Positions 38,251 to 47,769 of a stretch of 64,000 bases of DNA are shown here, in pieces. The stretch is from assembly GCA_002786855.1 (NCBI GenBank), contig PCUU01000026.1:1-64000 (forward strand), written 5' to 3'. Made by a program: the position numbers and the translations under genes. Below the pieces are notes generated by a model, which saw only the letters and a list, made by a program, of their open reading frames with translations, did no database searches and had not been told where the DNA came from. Each line of letters begins with the position of its first letter. Within the stretch, counting starts at the first letter, position 1. This DNA comes from Cytophagales bacterium CG12_big_fil_rev_8_21_14_0_65_40_12. Its GTDB lineage: Bacteria > Bacteroidota > Bacteroidia > Cytophagales > Cyclobacteriaceae.

Positions 38251-40038
38251 TTAATCAAGTTTTAAAACGGCCATAAAGGCTTCTTGCGGAATTTCCACAT
38301 TGCCTACCTGGCGCATTCTCTTCTTACCCTTTTTCTGTTTTTCAAGTAATTTCCTCTTTCTCGAAATATCACCACCATAACATTTAGCCAAAACGTTCTT
38401 ACGCATCGCCTTTACCGTTTCTCTAGCAATAATCTTGGTTCCAATCGCTGCTTGAATGGCAATTTCGAACATTTGGCGAGGAATCAATTCTTGTAATTTT
38501 TCACAAAGTCTTTTTCCCCAATCATAGGCCTTATCTCTATGCACAATGGCCGAAAGTGCATCCACTTTATCGCCATTCAATTGTACATCGAGCTTCACCA
38601 TATTGGACTGTCTAAAACCTATCAGTTCATAATCGAGTGATGCATAACCTCTTGAGATTGTTTTTAGTCTATCAAAGAAGTCAAATACAATTTCAGCCAA
38701 AGGCATTTCGAAAGTTAATTCGACTCTATCACTAGTTAAATACACTTGGTTTTTAATAATGCCCCTTTTGTCCATACAAAGGCTAATGATACCTCCGATA
38801 TACTCCGATTTAGAAATGATCTGAGCTCGAATAAAAGGCTCTTCTATATGAGAAAAATGAGTTTGTTCTGGTAATTCAGATGGCGCATTGATCTTTTGGA
38901 TCGACCCATCATGTTTTACAATATGAAACTGAACTGACGGTACAGTGGTGATCACCGTCATATTAAATTCACGTTCCAAACGTTCTTGCACAATTTCTAA
39001 GTGAAGCATGCCCAAGAAACCACAACGAAATCCAAAACCTAAGGCCGCTGAAGTTTCAGGTTCCCAAACCAAAGAAGCATCGTTCAACTGTAGCTTCTCC
39101 ATTGAAGCCCGCAGTTCTTCAAACTCAGAAGTTTCCACTGGATATATACCCGCGAATACCATCGGTTTAACATCTTCAAAACCCTTAATAATTTTAGAAG
39201 TTGGGCGATCGGCATGGGTAACCGTATCTCCTACTTTTACTTCTTTGGCCACCTTAATTCCCGAAATAAGGTAACCCACATTACCTGCACTAATTTCTTG
39301 TTGAGGCGATTGTTTGAGTTTCAGAATGCCAATTTCATCGGCATTGTAAATTTTGCCTGTATTAACGAATTGGATTTTATCTCCTTTTCTGATCGTTCCA
39401 TCAAAAATCCTGAAGATTACTTCGATTCCTCTGAAAGAGTTAAAAACAGAATCAAAAATCATGGCGCGAAGTGGTTCCTTCGGATCACCTTTTGGCGCAG
39501 GAATCTTTTCGCAAATGGCGGTGAGGATATCTTCAATACCAATTCCTTCTTTACCCGAAGCGCGGATTACATCATCGTATTCACAGCCCAAAAGTTCAAT
39601 CACCTGATCGGTCATTTCTTCGGGCATGGCCCCAGGCAAATCGATTTTATTCAGCACTGGAATGATTTCCAAGTCATGGTCCAAAGCCAAATATAAATTT
39701 GAAATTGTTTGAGCTTCAACCCCTTGCGAAGCATCTACAATCAAAAGTGCACCTTCGCATGCTGCAATTGAACGGGATACCTCATAAGAGAAATCCACGT
39801 GTCCGGGAGTATCGATTAGGTTGAGGGTATATTCCTCACCCTTGTGCATATATTTCATTTGAATGGCGTGGCTCTTGATCGTGATGCCACGTTCGCGCTC
39901 CAAATCCATATTATCCAACAGCTGAGCCTGCATATCGCGATCGCCTACTGTTCCAGTAAACTGTAATAGTCTATCGGCCAGTGTACTCTTGCCGTGATCT
40001 ATATGTGCAATAATGCAGAAGTTCCTAATTCTCTCCAT
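38251..40038 (-). CDS. lepA: Elongation factor 4
   Basis: [36 protein letters not shown]-term [18 protein letters not shown]. Confidence 0.98.
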   Translation of the reverse strand: MERIRNFCIIAHIDHGKSTLADRLLQFTGTVGDRDMQAQLLDNMDLERERGITIKSHAIQMKYMHKGEEYTLNLIDTPGHVDFSYEVSRSIAACEGALLIVDASQGVEAQTISNLYLALDHDLEIIPVLNKIDLPGAMPEEMTDQVIELLGCEYDDVIRASGKEGIGIEDILTAICEKIPAPKGDPKEPLRAMIFDSVFNSFRGIEVIFRIFDGTIRKGDKIQFVNTGKIYNADEIGILKLKQSPQQEISAGNVGYLISGIKVAKEVKVGDTVTHADRPTSKIIKGFEDVKPMVFAGIYPVETSEFEELRASMEKLQLNDASLVWEPETSAALGFGFRCGFLGMLHLEIVQERLEREFNMTVITTVPSVQFHIVKHDGSIQKINAPSELPEQTHFSHIEEPFIRAQIISKSEYIGGIISLCMDKRGIIKNQVYLTSDRVELTFEMPLAEIVFDFFDRLKTISRGYASLDYELIGFRQSNMVKLDVQLNGDKVDALSAIVHRDKAYDWGKRLCEKLQELIPRQMFEIAIQAAIGTKIIARETVKAMRKNVLAKCYGGDISRKRKLLEKQKKGKKRMRQVGNVEIPQEAFMAVLKLD

Positions 40039-40111
40039 AGCTTTTAAAAGATTGCAAAAATAGAAAATTATGATGCATTTGCTTTGTGGGGATAACCATT
40101 AATTTTGGGCT

Positions 40112-40636
40112 ATGTTATTGGCTGAGAAGAAAAAACAACAGAATCTTTCCGAATACATCATCTATATGTATCAAACCGAGGCTTTGTTAAGGAGTTTCGA
40201 TTTAGACATAGCGCAAATTAAAGCAAGGGTGATCGACAATATTCCTCGTAAAAGTCTTAATGATGAAGGAAAAGCAGCACTTTTAGATTGGTATCGGGGG
40301 ATTATTTCTGAAATGAAATCTGAAAATCTTGAAAAAGAAGGACATTTAAGTTTTGTGCAATCAGAAGTAAAACGCCTTTCAGACCTCAGTCTTCAATTAC
40401 AAGTGGAAGATGAAAATTACAGAGTGCTTTTCAATCGAGCTCGCCCTGCCATCCGAGCTTCCATTGTTGAATCCGAGGGATTGATCAACGACCCTATCCA
40501 AGCTTGCCTCAATGGTGTTTTTGGTTTGCTCTTGGCTCGCCTAAATGGTAAAGAAATTATGGATGAAACCCTAGCACAGCTAGATCACTTCGGGAATGTG
40601 CTTTCGTATTTGTCGGTGAAGGTTAGGGGTAATTAG
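40112..40636 (+). CDS. DUF4924-like protein of unknown function
   Basis: 174 aa intact ORF (LLAEKKKQQNLSEYIIYMYQTEALLR) resembling Bacteroidetes DUF4924 proteins. Confidence 0.7.
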   Translation: MLLAEKKKQQNLSEYIIYMYQTEALLRSFDLDIAQIKARVIDNIPRKSLNDEGKAALLDWYRGIISEMKSENLEKEGHLSFVQSEVKRLSDLSLQLQVEDENYRVLFNRARPAIRASIVESEGLINDPIQACLNGVFGLLLARLNGKEIMDETLAQLDHFGNVLSYLSVKVRGN

Positions 40637-40639
40637 TTG

Positions 40640-40748
40640 ATCAGGGAATCAGGAGATCAGGGAATCAGGGGATCAGGGGATCAGGGGATCAGGGGATCAG
40701 GGGATCAGGGGATCAGGGGATCAGGGGATCAGGGGATCAGGGGATCAG
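40640..40748. repeat. Tandem octamer array (GGGGATCA), about 13 copies
   Basis: 8-bp periodicity; begins 3 nt after the stop codon of the preceding CDS; the first three units are variant. Confidence 0.98.
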
Positions 40749-40900
40749 TTAGTGAGTCTTTTCGAAAAACTTGAGTTCCCCTTTTGCCATTTTCCACTCA
40801 ATTATATTTCCGATTCACGCAACAACGTTTATACTCTTTACTGACTCCTGATCACTAATAACTGATCCACTAATCAACCAATTCACTAACAACTAATCAA

Positions 40901-41710
40901 CTACTTCCCAAAAGGAGAATCAGGTTCTTTAGCGAAAACATTGAATACGATCTTGTCCATTCGGGCGGGTATCCATTTATTTAAGAAAACGGCCATTTTA
41001 CCTTGGGCGGTTAAGACTAAATCACGCTTTCGTTTTTGAATTCCTTTGATGATCGCCAAGGCTACTTCATCGGCTGTCATCATTTTTTCTTCATCGCGAG
41101 GCGAATCTCCTTGCGAAGTGCCATCTGCCGTAAGTGCAGCATTTCGAATATTTGTACCCGTAAAGCCAGGACAAGCCACTAAAATATGCACTCCGCGATG
41201 CATCACTTCGGTACGTAGCGATTCAAAAAAGCCATTCATCGCATATTTAGAAGCAGTATAAGCGGTTCGAGCAGGCGTGCCTCTGTAACCGTTAATTGAA
41301 GAAACCCCAACAATGGACCCTTTGGTTTTCAAAATTTCTGGCAAGCAATATTTTGTGGCGTATAATGTGCCGTAGAAGTTAATATCCATCACTTTTTTGA
41401 AGACATCAAGTTCAATCTCCTCGAAGAGGGCACGCATGGAAATACCTGCATTATTGATGAGGATATCAATTTTACCGAAAGCCTTAAGGGTTTCAGAAAC
41501 CATCAATTGGGTGTCCTTTTCATTGGCCACATCCAATCTCAAACAAAGGTTTGGTACTTTATGGGCATCGAGAATTTGGCCCACTTCATTGAGCCTTGCT
41601 TCATTCCTACCTGTAATGACCACTTTGGCCCCCAGCTTTCCCATTTCAATGGCCAAGGATTTACCAATTCCAGAAGAAGCTCCAGTGATAATAACTACTT
41701 TGTTTTTCAT
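40901..41710 (-). CDS. Short-chain dehydrogenase/reductase
   Basis: ITGASSGIGKSLA, NNAGIS, YTASKYAMNG. Confidence 0.95.
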   Translation of the reverse strand: MKNKVVIITGASSGIGKSLAIEMGKLGAKVVITGRNEARLNEVGQILDAHKVPNLCLRLDVANEKDTQLMVSETLKAFGKIDILINNAGISMRALFEEIELDVFKKVMDINFYGTLYATKYCLPEILKTKGSIVGVSSINGYRGTPARTAYTASKYAMNGFFESLRTEVMHRGVHILVACPGFTGTNIRNAALTADGTSQGDSPRDEEKMMTADEVALAIIKGIQKRKRDLVLTAQGKMAVFLNKWIPARMDKIVFNVFAKEPDSPFGK

Positions 41711-41760
41711 GAGTCAGGTTTATGCAAAATTAGACTTTCAGTTATCGTTTTCCCAAAAAA

Positions 41761-43035
41761 TCAGTTTGGAATCGTAAGTTGAATTGGATCAAGTATTTTT
41801 TCTGTCAAGCCATAGGCATCATATGTTTGATTTAGAAAACCAACGATTGAATAGCCTAGCTCTCTCGCCAAATTAACGGGAACAGCATTACCTATCTGTC
41901 TATACTGACTGGGAACCGAGCCAGCAAATTCCCATTCATCGGGAAAAGTTTGAATGCGGGCATATTCTCTAACCGTAAAAGGTCTAGTTTCATCGGGATG
42001 ACAACGTTCCGTTTGTTTTTGGGATGGACTACAGGTCAAGGTTAGACTTGGTTCATCCCAGCTAATTCTCCTTGCCATACCAGTTTTACCCCCTCCTAGG
42101 TAAAAACTCTTCTGCATGTACTCCTGTTGAATGTCAAGCGGTAAATCTCTCCAATATCCACCTGGAGGCACCATGTCTAAAATCTCTTTCTTTCTTTTTG
42201 GATAGGTCGGGCCTTTGGATTCAGGTACATCCGAATCGAACAGCTCCCCTTTTTTTAGGGCGTCTGCTAAATTGTAAATTTTCTTATGTGGTTTTGGGAA
42301 TGAAAAGTCAACATTAATATCCTTCCTGATACCAATCAAAATAAGCCTTTCCCTTTTTTGAGGAACTTTATAAAAAATGGCTTTAAGTACTTTAGGGTCA
42401 AGCGGTTTGTAACCGATTTCGTCTAGGATGGAAATCATCCCTTCCAAGGTCCTGCCTCCATCATGGTTCAAAAGGCCCTTTACATTTTCACCAACACAAA
42501 TCAATGGCTGGGTCTCTTGCACTACCCTGGCAAATTCATAAAACAAGGTTCCTCTAGCATCACTCAACCCTAATTTCTTACCAGCATAGCTAAATGCCTG
42601 ACATGGGAAACCACCAGTGACTACATCTACTTTGCCTTTATATTCTTCGAAACCAACATTTCGAATATCTTCCTCAATTACCCTCCAATTAGGTCGGTTT
42701 TTTCTCAACGTTTCTGCAGCCCAATGATCAATTTCATTTAAGCCGATGCAGTTCAATCCTGCTTTTTCTAATCCAATCGCTAAGCCACCCGCTCCTGCAA
42801 AAAGCTCCAAAACCGAGTATTTTCTTTCAGGCTTCATTTCATTACCTTTTTCTGAAGGGTTAAAGAGAAAACTGAGTTCATCGAAAATTTTAAGCTGCTC
42901 CTTTTTATACACTCGATAGTTGCTCATTGGTTCGCGCACTGCGCTGAGCTTTCCGCTTCTATCCCAATTCCTTAGGGTTTCCTTCGTCTTCCCTAACAAA
43001 TCTGCAACTTCTGAGAGTGTATAGTATTCTTTCAT
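41761..43035 (-). CDS. DNA (cytosine-5-)-methyltransferase with N-terminal MerR/excisionase-like HTH
   Basis: LFAGAGGLAIGLEKAG, GGFPCQAFS, ENVKGLL, QKRERLILIG, RQIGNAVP; N-term YTLSEVADLLGKTKETLRNWDRSGKL. ORF track start 43041 is TTG; ATG at 43035. Confidence 0.95.
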   Translation of the reverse strand: MKEYYTLSEVADLLGKTKETLRNWDRSGKLSAVREPMSNYRVYKKEQLKIFDELSFLFNPSEKGNEMKPERKYSVLELFAGAGGLAIGLEKAGLNCIGLNEIDHWAAETLRKNRPNWRVIEEDIRNVGFEEYKGKVDVVTGGFPCQAFSYAGKKLGLSDARGTLFYEFARVVQETQPLICVGENVKGLLNHDGGRTLEGMISILDEIGYKPLDPKVLKAIFYKVPQKRERLILIGIRKDINVDFSFPKPHKKIYNLADALKKGELFDSDVPESKGPTYPKRKKEILDMVPPGGYWRDLPLDIQQEYMQKSFYLGGGKTGMARRISWDEPSLTLTCSPSQKQTERCHPDETRPFTVREYARIQTFPDEWEFAGSVPSQYRQIGNAVPVNLARELGYSIVGFLNQTYDAYGLTEKILDPIQLTIPN

Positions 43036-43047
43036 AACCAATTACCA

Positions 43048-43095
43048 AAACCTTATAAATGGTTACAAATATAAGGTTTGAATTTGTAAGTCAAA
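43048..43095 (-). promoter_or_regulatory. Methylase promoter (TTTG-N18-TATATTTG) overlapped by inverted repeat AAACCTTATA-N12-TATAAGGTTT
   Basis: IR arms 43048-43057 and 43070-43079; -7 at 43066-43073; -33 at 43092-43095 (minus strand). Confidence 0.7.
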
Positions 43096-43117
43096 CTGAA
43101 AATTTCGATATTTTGAA

Positions 43118-43603
43118 ATGTCCAAATTCTATTCCTCTGACAGAATAAAAGTACCTCGCTTTGAAGAATCAGCAGGCTTTTATACAACGGAGCAAAGAAG
43201 TGGCATGATGTCTAAAATCAGGGCCGAAAACACTAAACCTGAGCAGATGTTTCGAAAAGCACTTTGGGCATGCGGGGTTAGATATCGGCTGAATTCTAAA
43301 TCAATTCCCGGTAAGCCCGATATTTCAAATCAAAAACTGAAGTTCGTAGTGTTTATTGATGGAGAGTTCTGGCATGGCTACAATTGGGAAGAAAAGAAGC
43401 ACAAGATCAAATCCAACCGTGGGTTTTGGATCCCAAAGATTGAACGCAATATGCAGCGAGATCGAGAAATTAATAGGCTCTTAACCGCTGGAGGATTAAA
43501 GGTTTTTAGATTCTGGGAATCTGAGGTTAAGAAAGAGTTGGGCAGGTGTGTTAATGAAGTTTTACAGTTTATTCATCCGACATTTCCATACAACGACCAT
43601 TGA
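43118..43603 (+). CDS. vsr: Vsr-like very short patch repair endonuclease
   Basis: MMSKIRAENTKPEQMFRKALW, GKPDI, FIDGEFWHGY, FWIPKIERNMQRD; divergent from the C5 methylase. Confidence 0.9.
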   Translation: MSKFYSSDRIKVPRFEESAGFYTTEQRSGMMSKIRAENTKPEQMFRKALWACGVRYRLNSKSIPGKPDISNQKLKFVVFIDGEFWHGYNWEEKKHKIKSNRGFWIPKIERNMQRDREINRLLTAGGLKVFRFWESEVKKELGRCVNEVLQFIHPTFPYNDH

Positions 43604-43650
43604 CTTTGAAATGACTTAGTGGGTTTGGAAAACAACATTCTCATCAGCAC

Positions 43651-44865
43651 TTATTTCAAAACTGAATTGACGATAAGTCCATGGCTAAGCGTTTTATGCA
43701 CTGGGCATTTGTCGGCAATTTGAAGAATTCGTTCTCTTTGTTCTTGCGTAAGATCACCCGTCAATTCGATTTCTCGATCAATAAACTCCATTTGGCCGCC
43801 TTCTGCCTCGCCTTTTCCTACATCTTCTGCGTATCGTTTTGCCCTGGTCAAATGTACTTTCACCTCGCTTAGGTCAATTTTTTTATGGTTGGCGTATAGC
43901 CTTATGGTCATAGCCGTGCAGGCGCCAAGTGCTGCGACCAAATAATCATAGGGCGTTCCTCCCAAATTTGTACCGCCAACATCTTCGGGTTCATCTGCCA
44001 CCATATAATGCCCATTGGCCATGATTTCGGACAAAAGCCCATGTTGTTTTTCGTTGCGCACCACCACTTGATGGTTCGTTCTCAACTCCTTCTTTTCAAC
44101 CTTCAAGTCAATATATCGAGTTGCCCAAGAGGCAATCACATCACCTACGTAAAGCGAGTCCTCCTTCTTTGATAACAAGTGATCTGCGCCATCTAATGAA
44201 ATGTAGCTTTTTGGATGATGGGCAGCCAAATAGATTTTTTCAGCATTCTTGATCCCTACCGTATCATCTTGCGGTGAATGAAGTATTAACAATGGTTTTC
44301 TGATTTCCCCAATAATTGAATTCAAACTATTCTTCTCAAGGTCATCTACAAATTGCTTTTTAATCGTAAAAGGTCTTCCTCCCAATGAGACCACCGCCTT
44401 CCCGTTGGCTTCAATTTCTTCCAAAGAGCTGTGAAAAAGTTTTTTTACATGGGGCGGATCGGCTGGGGCTCCAATAGTGACCACTGCCCTGAGCGATGGA
44501 ATTTCGGCTGCGGCCATCAGCACCGCTGCGCCCCCTAGCGAGTGGCCAATAATGATCTCGGGAGCTTGGTAATTTTGCTCCAAGTATTTGGCAGCTACCA
44601 CCAAATCTTGCACATTTCCAGAAAAATTAGTGTCGGCAAAATCTCCTTCGCTTTCTCCTAACCCAGTAAAATCGAAACGCAACACTGCAATTCCTTTTGC
44701 CGTCAGTGCGCGGCTGATGTTGGTAACCGCCAATAAATTTTTGGTACAAGTAAAGCAATGGGCAAAAATGGCGTAAGCAGTGGGCAGTTTGTCTACAGGA
44801 TGTTCGAGCCTTGCAGCTAACATGAGGCCTTCGGCATTTTCGAATTGAAGTTTTACGGTTTTCAT
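43651..44865 (-). CDS. Alpha/beta hydrolase fused to OsmC family domain
   Basis: GHSLGG nucleophile elbow; C-terminal OsmC half (GGTPYDYLVAALGACTAMTIRLYA, CPVHKTLSHG). Confidence 0.93.
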   Translation of the reverse strand: MKTVKLQFENAEGLMLAARLEHPVDKLPTAYAIFAHCFTCTKNLLAVTNISRALTAKGIAVLRFDFTGLGESEGDFADTNFSGNVQDLVVAAKYLEQNYQAPEIIIGHSLGGAAVLMAAAEIPSLRAVVTIGAPADPPHVKKLFHSSLEEIEANGKAVVSLGGRPFTIKKQFVDDLEKNSLNSIIGEIRKPLLILHSPQDDTVGIKNAEKIYLAAHHPKSYISLDGADHLLSKKEDSLYVGDVIASWATRYIDLKVEKKELRTNHQVVVRNEKQHGLLSEIMANGHYMVADEPEDVGGTNLGGTPYDYLVAALGACTAMTIRLYANHKKIDLSEVKVHLTRAKRYAEDVGKGEAEGGQMEFIDREIELTGDLTQEQRERILQIADKCPVHKTLSHGLIVNSVLK

Positions 44866-45024
44866 ATCTCTGGATTGAACTTCAATTTAACAATCATCAG
44901 CAAGAAATGAGTTCAAGAACTTTGAATGAAAAGGCATTTCTATACCATATGGGCTCAACAACCCAAAAAAGTATTTGAAACGTCAGATAAGCAACACCAA
45001 ATAACTTTTCTTGATTTTTTTCTT

Positions 45025-45188
45025 CTTCCAAATAAGGGTAGATCAAATCTCATTTGTTTCCTTTTTGATCTACCTATATTGTGATCGTTTGGAAGCAAAA
45101 TCTAGAAATGGAGGAGATTACTAGATTGAACAAAAGCATTTAAGCGTGATATAGATCGAGCATTATCTTAATTGGTAATGCTTTTTTT
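45025..45188 (+). ncRNA. Candidate structured ncRNA ending in an intrinsic terminator
   Basis: Nested CTTCCAAA/TTTGGAAG and GGTAGATCAAA/TTTGATCTACC, then AATCTAG/CTAGATT, then terminator; no + strand CDS. Confidence 0.5.
45159..45188 (+). terminator. Intrinsic terminator
   Basis: AGCATTA-N10-TAATGCT followed by TTTTTT. Confidence 0.7.
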
Positions 45189-45232
45189 ATGCCCTATTGA
45201 AAGGATCAATTAGCCTTACATCTCAAAACAAA

Positions 45233-45240
45233 TATCTTTG
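45233..45240 (+). promoter_or_regulatory. Candidate -7 element TATCTTTG for hemH
   Basis: Perfect TAnnTTTG 30 bp upstream of the start codon; no good -33 seen. Confidence 0.45.
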
Positions 45241-45270
45241 CAAGCTGTTTCCGAAAGGTAAATCAAAGTT

Positions 45271-46290
45271 ATGCGAAAAGAGAAAATTGGTGTTTTGTTG
45301 ATCAATCTAGGCACACCGGATAGTCCTTCCACAAAAGATGTAAGAAAATACCTTCGTCAATTCTTAATGGATGGCAGGGTGATTGACATACCGGCCTTTC
45401 CGAGGTATTTGCTGGTCAACGGGATAATTGCTCCGTTTAGGGCACCGAAATCGGCCAAGGAGTACGCGAAACTTTGGGTAGAACGTGGAAGTCCGTTAAA
45501 GTTCTATGGCTTCGATGTATGTGATGCACTTCAAAAATCACTTGGCGAAGATTACAAAGTTGTTTTAGGCATGCGCTATCAGAATCCAAGTATTGAATCT
45601 GCGCTGAACGAGCTTAGGAATGCCAACGTTTCTCGCATGATCGTTATTTCTCTTTTTCCTCAATACGCATCAGCGTCTACGGGTTCGGCTGTTCAAGAAG
45701 TGAATGACGTAGTCAACAAATGGCAAATTGTACCTTCGATCAATTATATCAATCAGTTTATGGACCATCCCAAATTCATTGAAGCTTTTGCAGCGAATGG
45801 ATTGAAGTTAATGGCAAAAACGGACTATGACCATGTGGTTTTCAGCTACCATGGTTTACCAGAGCGCCATATCAAGAAAGGATCAGTAGGAAACCAATGT
45901 CAATTGGGGGCATGCTGCAATCACTTTCATGAGAAAAACAGGTATTGTTATCGCGCTCAATGTTTTTATACCTCAAGATTATTGGCCGAAAAACTAGGTT
46001 TGTCAGAAGATCAGTATACGGTTTCTTTCCAATCTAGATTGGGCAAAGACCCTTGGGTACAGCCATACACGGATGAAATTTTGGCCGAACTTCCGAAACA
46101 AGGAAAGAAAAAAGTATTGGCCTACTCCCCCGCTTTTGTTGCAGACTGTTTGGAAACTACTGTTGAGGTTGGTGGACAGTTCAAAGAAGAATTTGAAGAA
46201 GCGGGTGGAGAAGTTTGGGACTTGGTGCCAAGCCTAAACGATTCTGAAATCTGGATTGAATGCCTTAAAGATTTGGTTGAGAATGGCTAA
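45271..46290 (+). CDS. hemH: Ferrochelatase
   Basis: GVLLINLGTPDSPS, VVFSYHGLPERH, AYSPAFVADCLETTVE. Confidence 0.97.
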   Translation: MRKEKIGVLLINLGTPDSPSTKDVRKYLRQFLMDGRVIDIPAFPRYLLVNGIIAPFRAPKSAKEYAKLWVERGSPLKFYGFDVCDALQKSLGEDYKVVLGMRYQNPSIESALNELRNANVSRMIVISLFPQYASASTGSAVQEVNDVVNKWQIVPSINYINQFMDHPKFIEAFAANGLKLMAKTDYDHVVFSYHGLPERHIKKGSVGNQCQLGACCNHFHEKNRYCYRAQCFYTSRLLAEKLGLSEDQYTVSFQSRLGKDPWVQPYTDEILAELPKQGKKKVLAYSPAFVADCLETTVEVGGQFKEEFEEAGGEVWDLVPSLNDSEIWIECLKDLVENG

Positions 46291-46613
46291 TTGTCTGCGC
46301 TAATTTGCTCAATTCGTAAGAGACGGCCATTCCCAGATCCGTTTGCACAGTCCGCAAACAGATCTAAAATTTCTCCCTTGATAAAAACGCTTGTTCCATC
46401 CACTCTAAAATTGAGTGGCAAAAACTGTGGCACCAAATAATTTCCGGCATCAGGCTGAAAAATGTATTCACAATCTAAACCCAGGCCTGCACCTTCGGTA
46501 ATCACTCCTCTTAGTTCTACAATTGAGATTTCATCATTGGAACAAGCAAGGATTGCCATGACGGTGAGTCCTAGCATAAAAAACAACCTTATTTTACCTG
46601 CTAGCTTTGCCAT
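46287..46613 (-). CDS. Small lipoprotein of unknown function
   Basis: 108 aa; lipobox MAILAC; overlaps the hemH stop by 4 bp. Confidence 0.6.
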   Translation of the reverse strand: MAKLAGKIRLFFMLGLTVMAILACSNDEISIVELRGVITEGAGLGLDCEYIFQPDAGNYLVPQFLPLNFRVDGTSVFIKGEILDLFADCANGSGNGRLLRIEQISADN

Positions 46614-46622
46614 TGGCTTGAT

Positions 46623-47765
46623 TTAAACCTGAATGGGAGCAAGAATCTCCGATAGTTTTTCGATGGTGTAATCTATCTCTTCCATAGTCGTAAATCTACC
46701 GAATGAAAAGCGAATTCCTTGGCGAGCGGGGTCAGCTTTGATCCCGGTTAGCACGTGTGAGCCCGTGTTTGCACCGCTGGAGCAAGCACTTCCGCCAGAG
46801 GCGGAAATGCCATTAATATCCATATTGAAGAGCAGCATATCGTTATCTTCATGTGCAGGGAAACTAGCATTCAAAACCGTGTAAAGGGAATGCCCTTCGC
46901 GAATATCACCATTGAATTCAATTCCTGGTACAGAAGCTCTTAACTTCTCGATCATGCTGGATTTTAAACCTTGGATGTGTTTGGTATGTTCGTCCATTTC
47001 GCTGTAAGCGATTTCCAAAGCTTTAGCCAAACCAATAATCCCATACACGTTTTCAGTACCTCCACGGTGGTTTCTTTCTTGGCCGCCTCCTTCAATGAAT
47101 CGACCTATTTTTTTGCTCTTGCACACCCTCAAAAAGCCAATGCCTTTTGGCCCATGAAATTTATGCCCAGCACCAACTATAAAATGACAAGCGAGTTGCT
47201 TTAAGTCGTGCTTAAAATGACCCATGGTTTGAACTGTGTCAGAGTGAAACACGGCATCGTACTCCTGGCAGATCAAGCCAATCCTCTCGATATCATTCAA
47301 TGTGCCAATTTCATTATTGGCATGCATCAGCGACACCATCGATCTGGAATTTGACTTCAACAGTGCATCCAGATGGTCATAATCTAAATGGCCTTGATGG
47401 TCAACATCTACATAGCTGACCTTAATTTTGCCACTTGCTCCCAACTTTTGAGCGGTTTCGAGCACCGCTTTGTGCTCAATTTTAGAGGTGATTATGTGCC
47501 TTAGATCATAAGCCTCAACACTGCAAGTAATCGCAGTATTATCAGCTTCTGTGCCACCAGAGGTAAAGAAAATTTCAGAAGGAACGGTATTCAATAATTC
47601 AGCAACGGTTTTTCTCGCCTTTTCCACCTTGGTCCTAACCTCACGGCCATGGGCATGGGTTGAAGATGGGTTTCCGAACATCTCCAACATCATCGGCTTC
47701 ATCGTTTCAAAAACGGCCGGGTCGAGTGGAGTAGTTGCTGCATTATCAAGGTATACCTTCTTCAT
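46623..47765 (-). CDS. Cysteine desulfurase
   Basis: YLDNAATTPLDP, SGGTEADN, GAGHKFHGPKGIGFL, SGGSACSSG. ORF track start 47789; the MKKVYLDNAATT start is preferred. Confidence 0.95.
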   Translation of the reverse strand: MKKVYLDNAATTPLDPAVFETMKPMMLEMFGNPSSTHAHGREVRTKVEKARKTVAELLNTVPSEIFFTSGGTEADNTAITCSVEAYDLRHIITSKIEHKAVLETAQKLGASGKIKVSYVDVDHQGHLDYDHLDALLKSNSRSMVSLMHANNEIGTLNDIERIGLICQEYDAVFHSDTVQTMGHFKHDLKQLACHFIVGAGHKFHGPKGIGFLRVCKSKKIGRFIEGGGQERNHRGGTENVYGIIGLAKALEIAYSEMDEHTKHIQGLKSSMIEKLRASVPGIEFNGDIREGHSLYTVLNASFPAHEDNDMLLFNMDINGISASGGSACSSGANTGSHVLTGIKADPARQGIRFSFGRFTTMEEIDYTIEKLSEILAPIQV

Positions 47766-47769
47766 TTTT

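Noticed and set aside
40640-40748. Tandem arrays as possible CRISPR
   Set aside because: Units of 7-8 bp are contiguous with no spacers, and no cas genes are present.
41761-43603. Complete type II restriction-modification system
   Set aside because: No recognisable conventional restriction endonuclease gene beside the methylase; only the Vsr-like protein is present, so a full R-M call is not supported.
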